A DNA stretch of 16,537 bases from Campylobacteraceae bacterium (GCA_026986085.1 JALSPE010000034.1:1-16537), one strand, 5' to 3'; numbered from the stretch's first letter, positions 1 to 7,535 are shown. The notes: generated from the sequence alone by a model not told the origin. Made by a program: numbers and translations.

Positions 1-399
1 GAGGGAGATACCCTATTGGATGTTGGGTGCGGTAGTGGAATTTTATCTTTAGCAGCAGCTAAAAAAGGTGCTATTGTAGATTTATGTGATACTGACCCTT
101 TGGCAGTCGATAGTGCAAAAGAGAATTTTGAGCTTAATAATCAAAAATATAACTCTATTTGGGAGGGTTCAGTAAATAGAGTTAATAGAAAATATGATAT
201 AGTAGTTGCAAATATTATAGCTGATGTGTTAAAAATGATAGCACCTGAGCTAAAAAATAGAGTAAAGAGTGGTGGAATCTTGTTAGTTTCAGGAATTTTA
301 GATAAAAAAGAGAATATAGTTACAGATGCTTTTTCTGATTTAGAGATGTTAGATAGAAAGCAAAAAGATGAATGGATAACTATAACTTACAAAGGATAA
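1..399 (+). CDS. prmA: Ribosomal protein L11 methyltransferase, 3' part
   Basis: This is the C-terminal 132 codons of PrmA, the S-adenosylmethionine-dependent enzyme that methylates ribosomal protein L11. The reading frame is open from base 1, so the gene starts outside the window, and the ATG at 16 is internal. The fragment begins at the SAM-binding motif I (DVGCGSGILSLAA). An acidic motif follows (DLCDTDPLAVDSAKENFELN), then the family signature VANIIADVL, in which the N-[I/L]-[I/L] core is typical of PrmA. The remaining strands complete the Rossmann-type methyltransferase fold. The stop codon (397-399) sits 2 nt before the ftsH ATG, and the ftsH ribosome binding site overlaps the end of prmA, so the two are almost certainly cotranscribed. 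A prmA-ftsH pair is familiar in Campylobacterota. The assignment is firm. Confidence 0.93.
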   Translation, partial: EGDTLLDVGCGSGILSLAAAKKGAIVDLCDTDPLAVDSAKENFELNNQKYNSIWEGSVNRVNRKYDIVVANIIADVLKMIAPELKNRVKSGGILLVSGILDKKENIVTDAFSDLEMLDRKQKDEWITITYKG

Positions 400-401
400 A
401 A

Positions 402-2387
402 ATGAGTGACAATAATAGTAATAATAATGATAATAAAAATAACTTTTTTAAAGATAATCCACTAATTGCATTTGCAATATTTTCGATTGTTGTAATTATG
501 ATATTTAAAGTTATGATAGGCAGTGGTGGGGGTATGAATAGTTTAACTCCTGCAAATAATAAGGGTATTCTTCAGACAAAAAAAATAAGTTATTCTGAGA
601 TTAAAAACTTAGTTAAGAGTGATAAGATATCTGAACTTAAAATTACACCAACTGTAATAGAGGCTCTTGGAAAGGGAGATAGTGGAGTTACTAGATATAT
701 TGCAGAGAAAATTCCTGCAAGTGACCCAACTTTTGTAAAGTTGCTAGATGAGCATAATGTAAAGTATGTTGGAGTTATGGGTGGAGGAATAGTTGCAGAA
801 TTGATAAGCTCTATTTTGCCAATACTTATATTCTTTGGTATCTGGATATTTTTAGCTAAGAAGATGAGCAAAGGTGTTGGTGGAGGAATACTTGGTGTTG
901 GAAAGGCTGGTAAACTTATAAATAGTGAAAAACCAGATACAAAGTTTGATGATGTAGCTGGAGTTGATGAAGCTAAAGATGAGGTAAAAGAGATAGTAGA
1001 TTTTCTTAAATATCCAGAGAGATATATTGAGTTAGGAGCTAAAATTCCAAAGGGTGTTTTGCTTGTGGGACCTCCTGGAACTGGTAAGACTCTACTTGCA
1101 AAAGCAGTTGCAGGAGAGGCTAGCGTGCCATTTTTCTCTGTTAGTGGTTCTAGCTTTATAGAGATGTTTGTTGGTGTTGGGGCAAGTAGAGTTAGAGACC
1201 TTTTTGAACAAGCAAAAAAAGAGGCACCTGCAATTATTTTTATAGATGAGATTGATGCTATTGGTAAGAGTAGAACTAGTGGTGGTCCAATGGGTGGTAA
1301 TGATGAGAGAGAGCAGACTCTTAACCAATTATTAGCAGAGATGGATGGATTTGGAACAGATACACCAGTAATTGTTTTAGCTGCTACTAACCGTCCTGAG
1401 GTTTTAGATGCTGCACTTTTGAGAGCTGGTCGTTTCGATAGGCAAGTATTGGTTGATAAGCCAGATTTTGAGGGTCGTTTAGAGATTTTAAAGATACATT
1501 CTAAAGATGTTAAACTCTCAGATAAGGTTAATTTAGAAGAGATTGCAAAGGCAACAGCAGGATTGGCTGGAGCTGATTTGGCAAATATAATTAATGAAGC
1601 AGCACTTCTTGCGGGTCGTGCGAATAAAAAAGAGATTGAGCAGAAAGATTTAATGGAGGCTATAGAGAGAGCATTTGTTGGGCTAGAGAAGAAAAACCGT
1701 AAAATAAATGAGCTTGAGAAGAAGATTGTTAGTTATCACGAGAGTGGACATGCCCTAATGGCTGAGCTTACTAAGGGTGCTACAAGGGTTACAAAAGTTT
1801 CTATTATTCCAAGAGGTCTTGGAGCATTGGGATATACATTACATCTGCCTGATGAAGAGAATAGGTTTTTAAAACAAAAACATGAGTTAATGGCTGAGAT
1901 TGATGTTCTTTTGGGTGGTCGTGCTGCTGAAGAGATTTTTGTAGGCGATATAAGCACGGGTGCAGGAAACGATTTGCAAAGAGCAACTGATATTTTAAAA
2001 GATATGATTACAAAGTATGGTATGAGTGATGTTGCTGGATTGATGGTTTTAGAACAAAGTAGTGGTGGGGCATTTTTAGGCGGTGGTCAAACCGTAAAAG
2101 ATTATAGCGAAAAGACAGCTGAAGCAATAGATGAGAAGATAAGAACAACTCTTGATGAGAGATACAAATTTGTAAAAGAGACATTAAAAGAGTATGCCGA
2201 AGCAATTGAGAATATGACAACTGAGTTACTTGACAAAGAGGTAATTGAAGGTAAAAAGGTAAGAGAGATAATTGAAGAGTTTGAAGCTAAATATAATAAA
2301 GATTCAAGATTAGCTCATCAATCAATTACAGATAAAGAGGATAAGATAGAGAGAAAAGAGAGTAATGAGCAACAGCAAGAGAGTTAA
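402..2387 (+). CDS. ftsH: ATP-dependent zinc metalloprotease FtsH
   Basis: FtsH is a membrane-anchored AAA+ protease that degrades misfolded membrane proteins and short-lived regulators. I chose the ATG at 402 (661 aa) over the in-frame ATG at 372. It has an AAAGGA ribosome binding site at 391-396 and gives an N-terminus of ordinary length. The N-terminus is Asn/Asp-rich, with membrane segments at about residues 20-40 and 131-153 around a periplasmic domain. The AAA module has Walker A GPPGTGKT (223-230), Walker B IIFIDEID (278-285) and the second region of homology with arginine fingers (about 329-347). The protease domain has HESGH at 446-450 and the third zinc ligand D524 in AGNDLQRAT. The tail is charged and Gln-rich. 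All catalytic residues are intact. The 3' end overlaps pssA by 23 nt. Confidence 0.98.
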   Translation: MSDNNSNNNDNKNNFFKDNPLIAFAIFSIVVIMIFKVMIGSGGGMNSLTPANNKGILQTKKISYSEIKNLVKSDKISELKITPTVIEALGKGDSGVTRYIAEKIPASDPTFVKLLDEHNVKYVGVMGGGIVAELISSILPILIFFGIWIFLAKKMSKGVGGGILGVGKAGKLINSEKPDTKFDDVAGVDEAKDEVKEIVDFLKYPERYIELGAKIPKGVLLVGPPGTGKTLLAKAVAGEASVPFFSVSGSSFIEMFVGVGASRVRDLFEQAKKEAPAIIFIDEIDAIGKSRTSGGPMGGNDEREQTLNQLLAEMDGFGTDTPVIVLAATNRPEVLDAALLRAGRFDRQVLVDKPDFEGRLEILKIHSKDVKLSDKVNLEEIAKATAGLAGADLANIINEAALLAGRANKKEIEQKDLMEAIERAFVGLEKKNRKINELEKKIVSYHESGHALMAELTKGATRVTKVSIIPRGLGALGYTLHLPDEENRFLKQKHELMAEIDVLLGGRAAEEIFVGDISTGAGNDLQRATDILKDMITKYGMSDVAGLMVLEQSSGGAFLGGGQTVKDYSEKTAEAIDEKIRTTLDERYKFVKETLKEYAEAIENMTTELLDKEVIEGKKVREIIEEFEAKYNKDSRLAHQSITDKEDKIERKESNEQQQES

Positions 2388-3093
2388 GTTAAATTACCTC
2401 TTACCAAATCTCTTTACAGCAGCATCTATATTTGTTGCTATTGTAAGCATAATAGAGTCTTCTAACGGACATTTTGAGAGAGCGGGATGGTTTATTGTTT
2501 TATCTCTTATATTTGATGGTTTAGATGGCAAGGTGGCTAGATTGACTAAAGGTGAGAGTAAATTTGGAGTAGAGTTTGACTCTTTGGCTGATATTGTGGC
2601 ATTTGGTGTTGCTCCTGCTATGCTTATCTATTTTCAAATAGGAGAAAGTTACGGGAGAGTTGGCATATTAATATCTGCTCTATATGTGGTATTTGGCGCA
2701 GTTAGATTAGCAAGATTTAATATAACTACAGCCAAGATTGATCCATCTGTTTTTATTGGGTTACCAATACCTTCTGCTGCACTATTTATTGTGTCGTTAT
2801 CACTTTTAGAGCATAAATATAACTTTAAAATAGTTGAACCAGCAATACTATTTAGCACACTTTTGGTAGCTCTTTTAATGGTTAGCAATTTTAGATATAG
2901 CTCTTTTAAAAAGGTAAAATTACCAAAAGCATTATCACTAAAAGTTTTAATTACTCTTATATTGGTTGCATCGTTACTATATTTAATGCCTATAGAGTCG
3001 CTAACTCTATTTTTTGTAGTTTATGCTCTATCTGGTGTAGTAAGAGCTATTTTATCGATGCAAAGATGGAAGAGATTTAAAAGAAGAGGATAG
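2365..3093 (+). CDS. pssA: CDP-diacylglycerol--serine O-phosphatidyltransferase
   Basis: This integral membrane enzyme transfers phosphatidyl from CDP-diacylglycerol to serine, the committed step toward phosphatidylserine and phosphatidylethanolamine. It has 242 residues with several hydrophobic segments. The CDP-alcohol phosphotransferase signature D-x2-D-G-x2-A-R-x8-G-x3-D-x3-D is complete, with D51, D54, G55, A58, R59, G68, D72 and D76. Length and early motif position match type II bacterial PssA rather than the E. coli phospholipase-D-like form. A phosphatidylglycerophosphate synthase is the main alternative, but the N-terminal LPNLFTAASIFVA and the residues around the motif favour PssA. 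The gene starts 23 nt inside ftsH behind a purine-rich stretch, so translation is probably coupled. No decarboxylase gene (psd) is seen nearby. Confidence 0.92.
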   Translation: MSNSKRVKLNYLLPNLFTAASIFVAIVSIIESSNGHFERAGWFIVLSLIFDGLDGKVARLTKGESKFGVEFDSLADIVAFGVAPAMLIYFQIGESYGRVGILISALYVVFGAVRLARFNITTAKIDPSVFIGLPIPSAALFIVSLSLLEHKYNFKIVEPAILFSTLLVALLMVSNFRYSSFKKVKLPKALSLKVLITLILVASLLYLMPIESLTLFFVVYALSGVVRAILSMQRWKRFKRRG

Positions 3094-3161
3094 GAGTTAA
3101 AGAGGCTGTATATTTATTTAAAATAGATAAATAGATAGCAAACTAGATTAGACTTTTTGTA

Positions 3162-3185
3162 AGACGCGAATGAATTCGCGTATCC
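3162..3185. repeat. REP-like palindrome, copy 1
   Basis: A GC-richer palindrome stands out in AT-rich intergenic DNA. Its core is ACGCGAATGAATTCGCGT (3164-3181), which folds as a 7-bp stem closed by a TGAA loop. A second copy lies at 15668-15691 and matches at 21 of 24 positions. Two of the three differences lie outside the base-paired stem, and both copies keep a perfect stem. A family of dispersed extragenic palindromes is the likely explanation. A factor-binding site or a bidirectional terminator is possible but less well supported, since no long T-run follows on either strand. Confidence 0.6.
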
Positions 3186-3191
3186 ATTTTA

Positions 3192-3267
3192 TTAAACCCA
3201 AATTATGCAATAGTTATTGTGTCATGGGTATTTATAACACAAGCTCTATTACATAATTTAGGTTAAA
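3192..3267. repeat. Long imperfect hairpin between convergent genes
   Basis: The arms AACCCAAATTATGCAATAG (3195-3213) and CTATTACATAATTTAGGTT (3246-3264) pair at 17 of 19 positions. Two further T-A pairs lie outside them. After a 3x3 internal loop an inner stem TTGTGT/ACACAA (3217-3222/3237-3242) closes on a 14-nt loop. The structure lies between pssA (+) and queE (-), which point toward each other. On the plus strand a T-rich stretch follows about 10 nt later. It may act as a terminator for pssA, or it may be a small palindromic mobile remnant. No second copy is visible in the window. Confidence 0.55.
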
Positions 3268-3299
3268 ATTAGTTTATTTTTTATAATAGTAGTCTTTTG

Positions 3300-4061
3300 T
3301 TAGACTCCTTGAGTTTTGTCGAAGACTCTTATATGTAGTCTGTCGCTGTAGATGTAGTTGTTTACTTTGCAAAATTGGAATACGGCACTATCGTTGCCCC
3401 AAATAGTTTTTCTGCACTCTCCTACTGGCATACAGTAGATTGTAGTCTTTTTTGGTGTTAGGTTATGTATCTCTTCTATCTCCTCTTTTGCACTACTCTC
3501 TATTAACTCTTTTGATATTGTGAATTTAAGAAAATACTCTTTGGCATTTGTTGTTATTGCTTTTATCGCCTCTTTGTTTACTCTTTTGGCTTTTGGCTCA
3601 TTTGAATTAGATAGCTTTATTGATAGAGCAAAAGTTACATCTTTGTATATTGGATATTTGTCAAAATCTATGAGAATGGTTGCATTTGTCTCAAAGGTAA
3701 TTTTAACTCCTGATTTTATAAAATACTCTATTATTGCATAGAATGTTTTATCTTTATAGTAGAGTAGGGGTTCTCCACCTGTTATTACAATGTGGGGCTT
3801 GTATCCAATTTTTTTAAACTCTTTTTCTATTTTTTCTATTATATTTTTTGGCTCTTCAATCTTTTGCCAACTACTGCTAAAAGAGTTATCTACTGCAAAG
3901 AATGTATCGCAACCTCTTTTTTGTATTCCATTAACAATATACTCTGTATTAAAGCCTTTGCAAGTTAGATTGCAACCACCAGTTCTTAGAAAATATGATG
4001 GATAACCTGCATATTTACCCTCACCTTGAATAGAGAAAAACTCTTCTACTATATAGAACAA
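3300..4061 (-). CDS. queE: 7-carboxy-7-deazaguanine synthase (radical SAM)
   Basis: QueE converts 6-carboxytetrahydropterin to 7-carboxy-7-deazaguanine in queuosine precursor synthesis. The protein (253 aa) opens with the family signature EEFFSIQGEGKYAGYPSYFLRTGGCNL in overlapping form, and has the radical-SAM GGEP motif (ITGGEPLLYY). The cluster cysteines are spaced unusually. C30 and C34 form CX3C, but the next cysteine is C51 (GCDT), 16 residues later, instead of the canonical CX2C. The start is a TTG (4059-4061). No ATG or GTG lies just upstream in frame, and only 2 nt separate it from the moaA stop, so its ribosome binding region lies in the last codons of moaA and translation is probably coupled. 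The product is clear from the N-terminal signature; the exact start is slightly less certain. Confidence 0.88.
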   Translation of the reverse strand: MFYIVEEFFSIQGEGKYAGYPSYFLRTGGCNLTCKGFNTEYIVNGIQKRGCDTFFAVDNSFSSSWQKIEEPKNIIEKIEKEFKKIGYKPHIVITGGEPLLYYKDKTFYAIIEYFIKSGVKITFETNATILIDFDKYPIYKDVTFALSIKLSNSNEPKAKRVNKEAIKAITTNAKEYFLKFTISKELIESSAKEEIEEIHNLTPKKTTIYCMPVGECRKTIWGNDSAVFQFCKVNNYIYSDRLHIRVFDKTQGV

Positions 4062-4063
4062 CT

Positions 4064-5032
4064 TTAACCACCAGTTTGATAGAATGCACGAGATGAGTCT
4101 TCATTTTGATTCTCATCCCATCTATTCTCTTTTGGTTTATTAGCTAAAACATCTTTTAGTATATCTGTAGCTTTGTCTATATTGTTATCTTTTATAGCTT
4201 CTGCTATGCTTTGTGCCTCATCAAAATAGAGACATGGAATCAAGTGACCTTCTGCTGTTAATCGTATTCTGTTGCAATCTTCGCAAAAGTCATGTTTGTG
4301 TGGGTCTATTAATCCAAATTTGTATCCATTTTCTGCTATTTCATAAAGAAAGGCTGGGCTTGAACCAACTCTTCCTATCTTTTTAATAGTGTATCTAGTT
4401 TTTATAATCTCTAGTATCTCTTTTCCAAAAAGCCCTTTTATCTCGCTATTTGCATGAGAATTTTCCATATATTCTATATATCTTACTCTTATATCTCGCT
4501 CTCTTGCATACTCTAATATATCTAATATTTCACTATCATTTATACCTTTTAGTGGAACCATATTAATTTTAATTTTTAGACCCAACTCTAAGGCTTTATC
4601 AATTCCTTCTAAAACATGGCTTAATACATTTTTTTGGGCAATTTGCGCAGCAATGGCTGGTTTAAGGGAGTCTAGTGATATGTTTAATCTTTTAAGCCCT
4701 GCATCTTTGAGTTTTTGTGCTACTTCTGGCAGTAGAAAGCCATTTGTTGTAATTGCCAAATCTATATCTGGTTTATAGTTGTGTATTGTTGCTATAAATT
4801 TATCTAAATCTTCTCTAAGTAGAGGTTCTCCACCAGTTATTCTTATTTTGTTCACTCCCTCATCAATTGCAACTTTTATAAATTTAAAAAGTTCATCAAA
4901 AGATAGTAAATTCTCTTTTGGAACCCAGCTAAAGGGTTTTTCTGGCATACAGTATTGGCATCTAAAGTTACATCTCTCAGTTACTGATACTCTTAAATAG
5001 TTTACAACTCTTCCGTGTCCATCTATTAACAT
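4064..5032 (-). CDS. moaA: GTP 3',8-cyclase MoaA (molybdenum cofactor)
   Basis: MoaA is the radical-SAM enzyme that cyclises GTP in the first step of molybdenum cofactor synthesis. The 322 residues show both iron-sulfur sites. The N-terminal CX3CX2C is at C21, C25 and C28 (TERCNFRCQYCMP). The C-terminal CX2CX13C is at C250, C253 and C267 (FCEDCNRIRLTAEGHLIPC). The GGEP motif is at about 67-70. The protein ends in the conserved Gly-Gly dipeptide needed for MoaA activity, so it is full length. The gene has an ATG start behind AAAGGT. It leads a two-gene unit with queE. Its upstream region holds a 14-bp hairpin in the probable leader and an FNR-like dyad further up. Molybdoenzymes in this organism are implied. 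Confidence 0.96.
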   Translation of the reverse strand: MLIDGHGRVVNYLRVSVTERCNFRCQYCMPEKPFSWVPKENLLSFDELFKFIKVAIDEGVNKIRITGGEPLLREDLDKFIATIHNYKPDIDLAITTNGFLLPEVAQKLKDAGLKRLNISLDSLKPAIAAQIAQKNVLSHVLEGIDKALELGLKIKINMVPLKGINDSEILDILEYARERDIRVRYIEYMENSHANSEIKGLFGKEILEIIKTRYTIKKIGRVGSSPAFLYEIAENGYKFGLIDPHKHDFCEDCNRIRLTAEGHLIPCLYFDEAQSIAEAIKDNNIDKATDILKDVLANKPKENRWDENQNEDSSRAFYQTGG

Positions 5033-5057
5033 ATTAACCTTTTTTTAAAGCGTAAAG

Positions 5058-5088
5058 TTATGTTCCTATTTGAAAAGTGGGAACATAA
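5058..5088 (-). promoter_or_regulatory. Hairpin in the moaA leader, repeat copy A
   Basis: The arms 5058-5071 (TTATGTTCCTATTT) and 5075-5088 (AAGTGGGAACATAA) form an uninterrupted 14-bp stem, with two G-U pairs in RNA of plus-strand sense and a 3-nt loop. It lies 26 nt upstream of the moaA start codon, so it is likely in the moaA leader transcript. A related hairpin sits 158 nt away at the end of petC. No T-run follows on the moaA strand, so this is not a typical terminator. A protein- or RNA-level regulatory element is inferred. Confidence 0.4.
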
Positions 5089-5149
5089 TTAACAAGTTTT
5101 TATTTAGTTTATTTATTCATTAGGGTATCAAAAAAATGCTATAAATTAG

Positions 5150-5163
5150 ATGATTTATATCAA
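5150..5163 (-). promoter_or_regulatory. FNR/CRP-family-like dyad upstream of moaA
   Basis: On the minus strand the sequence reads TTGATATAAATCAT, which matches the FNR consensus TTGAT-N4-ATCAA at 9 of 10 specified bases. It lies about 118 nt upstream of the moaA ATG. Oxygen- or nitrogen-oxide-responsive control of moaA would make sense for molybdoenzyme-based respiration. In AT-rich DNA such matches also arise by chance. Confidence 0.3.
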
Positions 5164-5223
5164 AATGTAAGTAGATTTTGTAAAGTGTGTAGATGTTAAA
5201 ATTGAGTTTTAGAGTAAAGTTAT

Positions 5224-5246
5224 ATTCCCACTTAAAAAGTGGGAAT
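5224..5246 (-). terminator. Probable pet operon terminator, repeat copy B
   Basis: A perfect 10-bp stem (ATTCCCACTT, 5224-5233, with AAGTGGGAAT, 5237-5246) and a 3-nt loop lie 17 nt after the petC stop codon. That is the right place to end the petABC transcript. The downstream sequence on the minus strand (ATAACTTTACT) is only weakly T-rich, so termination efficiency is uncertain. The stem core is shared with the hairpin at 5058-5088. Confidence 0.5.
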
Positions 5247-5263
5247 TAATTAAATAGAAGATC

Positions 5264-6289
5264 TTAGTGAAGACCTTTCCATTGAGACTTATACCATCCG
5301 TAAGCTAGTAGAGTAAATATTACGAAGAAACCAATTACCCATGGGGCAGTTGATTCTCTTTTTTCTTTGCTTGGGTCTCCTGTAGATTCTAGATATCCTA
5401 AAACCTCTTCATATCCCTCATTTGTTAATCCAACTCTAGGCATTGCAGTTCCTGGTAATTGAGTTTGAGGATCTTCAACAAATGTTTTTAGATAATCTTC
5501 ACTTCTTGCTCTAACAATAATTGAGAGATCTGGTGGAAGTTTACCCATATACTTTGCTAATTTTATTTGATATGCACCAAGATTTTTTTGGAAATCTATC
5601 TTAGCTAAATCTACACCAGTATTAATATCTGGTTTAGTTTTTGGCACATCTCCTAATTGAGTCCATTTGCCATATCTATTAGCATGACATCTACCACAAG
5701 CAAATACAAACGCCTCTTTATTTTTTGCGTTTTTAACAGTTTTTGAAACTATTTCTTTGCTTTGGCTATCAGATACTTTAATACCACTTTTTTTAAGTTT
5801 TTCAACTTTTTCATTAGCAATTTTTTTAGCTTCAGTCTCTGTTGTCTCTTCTGCTTTTTTTGCTACCTCTTTAAAGTATGCAACAATATCTGCTGCATCT
5901 TGTAAACTACCAGCACTAGGTGGCATCGCAAAGTGTTTAGATTTTGTTACCTTTGCTGGATTAACTAAAAAGTTTGCAAAGAATTTTTCATCTAACATTT
6001 TACCTGCCAAACTTAAATCTGGTGGATTTACACCATAAGCCGCTGATGATGCCATAGCATCCATTGGAGCTTTCATACCAGCTGCTTTAATAGAGTGACA
6101 ACCAGCACAAGATGCTGCTAAAGTTTCACCTTTTTTAGGGTCTCCTTTAGGAATATCTTTTAAATCTTTATATTTAAAGCCTTTAAATTCAACATGCTTA
6201 TGCATTTGTGAATGTGCAAATGGCTCAACACCATAGTAGAGAATGAGTGCAAATGCAACTACTATACCCAATATTTTTAAATCTTTCAT
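5264..6289 (-). CDS. petC: Di-haem cytochrome c subunit of the bc1 complex
   Basis: This is the cytochrome c subunit of quinol:cytochrome c oxidoreductase, which passes electrons from the Rieske protein to periplasmic acceptors. The 341 residues have an N-terminal membrane segment or uncleaved signal (about 5-20). A first haem motif CAGCH lies at 61-65 with likely Met ligand M122 (FAMPP). A Lys/Glu-rich linker (about 140-190) leads to a second haem motif CGRCH at 198-202 with likely ligand M283 (TAMPR). A C-terminal membrane anchor covers about 316-332. Two haems and this layout differ from classical one-haem cytochrome c1 but are typical of Campylobacterota. It is third in petA-petB-petC, 10 nt after petB, behind AGGAG. 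Confidence 0.92.
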   Translation of the reverse strand: MKDLKILGIVVAFALILYYGVEPFAHSQMHKHVEFKGFKYKDLKDIPKGDPKKGETLAASCAGCHSIKAAGMKAPMDAMASSAAYGVNPPDLSLAGKMLDEKFFANFLVNPAKVTKSKHFAMPPSAGSLQDAADIVAYFKEVAKKAEETTETEAKKIANEKVEKLKKSGIKVSDSQSKEIVSKTVKNAKNKEAFVFACGRCHANRYGKWTQLGDVPKTKPDINTGVDLAKIDFQKNLGAYQIKLAKYMGKLPPDLSIIVRARSEDYLKTFVEDPQTQLPGTAMPRVGLTNEGYEEVLGYLESTGDPSKEKRESTAPWVIGFFVIFTLLAYGWYKSQWKGLH

Positions 6290-6299
6290 TCTCCGCTCC

Positions 6300-7520
6300 T
6301 TATAGTTTTTTTTCTGATTTTGTTATAAATGGTAGTGCAATCCATAATATTATAAATATAACAGCTGCTACATAACCAATTGTTCCCCAAGGTTTAACTG
6401 GAGGTAATTTACCCATAAATGTTAATATAAGCATATCTACAAGTAGTATCCAGAACCAATATTTAAATGGACCTCTTCTGCTTGCTGGTGCAACATTTGG
6501 ACTTCTATCCAAGAATGGAAGTGCAAAGAATATAACTTGTGCAAAAGCAAATGCTATTAGTCCTATATTTGTTGAGAATGGTCTTAAAATCTCATAACTC
6601 CACAAGAAATACCATTCAGGATAGATATGAGTTGGAGTTTTTAGTGGGTTTGCTGGGTCAAAGTTTACAGGATCCATTGCAAATTCGAAGTTATAGAATA
6701 CCAAGAAGAAGAATAGAATAAAGTAAACACCCATTACAAATACATCTTTACTCAAAAAGACTGGGTTAAACGGAATAACTTTAGACTCTTTTTTCTGTCC
6801 TGCTTTCCACTTTTCTGCTTCTGCATCAAAGTCAAACTCTTCACCATCTTGATTATTTACATGTGGAATTCTTAGTGTTCCAAAGTGGAATACTATTAAG
6901 CCAATAATTGCTAACGGAATTAACAATACATGCAACATAAAAAATCTATTTAAGAATGCTTGTGATGGAACATAATCTCCTCTAATCCACTCTACTAAAC
7001 CAGTTGCATGTAAAGAACCACCACTAAATAGGTTTGTAATAACCATACCAGCCCAGTAACTCATTTGACCCCATGGTAGCATATATCCAGAGAATGCTTC
7101 TGCTGAGAATGCAACAAATAGAAGCATACCAGATAGCCAAATTAACTCTCTACCTCTTTTATATGAGCCATAGTAGATACCTGTAAACATATGAATATAT
7201 ATGATTAAAAATACTACAGATGCCCCTACACCATGAATGTGTCTCCATAGCCAACCATAACCAACTTCACTCATAATCGTATAGTTTACACTATCGAATG
7301 CAAGTTGTGTATTTGGTTGATAATACATTAATAGGAATATTCCACTAATTAAAAGCATACCAAAAGTAGCTGCCAAAACCATACCCATTGCCCATAAGAA
7401 GTTAATATTCTTAGGAATCCAATACTCTGTTGATAGAACTCTTTTTAGAGTATCTACTGCTAGTCTCTCATTTAACCACTTGTGACTAAATGGTTTTGCA
7501 TTTTCATCAAAATGTGCCAT
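6300..7520 (-). CDS. petB: Cytochrome b subunit of the bc1 complex
   Basis: This membrane subunit holds both b haems and the quinol sites. The 406-residue protein covers both the N-terminal four-helix part and the C-terminal part in one chain, as in bc1 cytochrome b rather than the split cytochrome b6/subunit IV. Haem ligands are H96 and H110 in one helix (WRHIHG, YIHMF) and H197 and H212 in another (MLHVLL, VFHFG). The second pair is 15 residues apart, as in cytochrome b6, not 14 as in mitochondrial-type cytochrome b. The quinol-oxidation motif PEWYFLW is at about 301-307. A charged loop of about 30 residues (225-250) joins the two halves. It has a strong AAGGAGG ribosome binding site and lies 15 nt after petA. 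Confidence 0.95.
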   Translation of the reverse strand: MAHFDENAKPFSHKWLNERLAVDTLKRVLSTEYWIPKNINFLWAMGMVLAATFGMLLISGIFLLMYYQPNTQLAFDSVNYTIMSEVGYGWLWRHIHGVGASVVFLIIYIHMFTGIYYGSYKRGRELIWLSGMLLFVAFSAEAFSGYMLPWGQMSYWAGMVITNLFSGGSLHATGLVEWIRGDYVPSQAFLNRFFMLHVLLIPLAIIGLIVFHFGTLRIPHVNNQDGEEFDFDAEAEKWKAGQKKESKVIPFNPVFLSKDVFVMGVYFILFFFLVFYNFEFAMDPVNFDPANPLKTPTHIYPEWYFLWSYEILRPFSTNIGLIAFAFAQVIFFALPFLDRSPNVAPASRRGPFKYWFWILLVDMLILTFMGKLPPVKPWGTIGYVAAVIFIILWIALPFITKSEKKL

Positions 7521-7535
7521 CTATCCTCCTTTAAA

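Noticed and set aside
372..401. Earlier in-frame ATG for ftsH at 372
   Set aside because: It lies inside prmA, lacks a good ribosome binding site and adds ten residues not expected before the membrane segment. The ATG at 402 has AAAGGA at the right distance.
1092..1328. Antisense open frame within ftsH
   Set aside because: It lies opposite the conserved AAA domain coding sequence, has no ribosome site and encodes no recognisable protein; it is a shadow of ftsH.
3111..3133. TATTTAT/ATAAATA inverted repeat after pssA as a terminator
   Set aside because: The stem is made only of A-T pairs and no T-run follows, so it is indistinguishable from chance in this AT-rich DNA.
5033..5263. Molybdenum cofactor riboswitch before moaA
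   Set aside because: The region is AT-rich and lacks the GC-rich multi-stem core of that riboswitch; only simple hairpins are seen.
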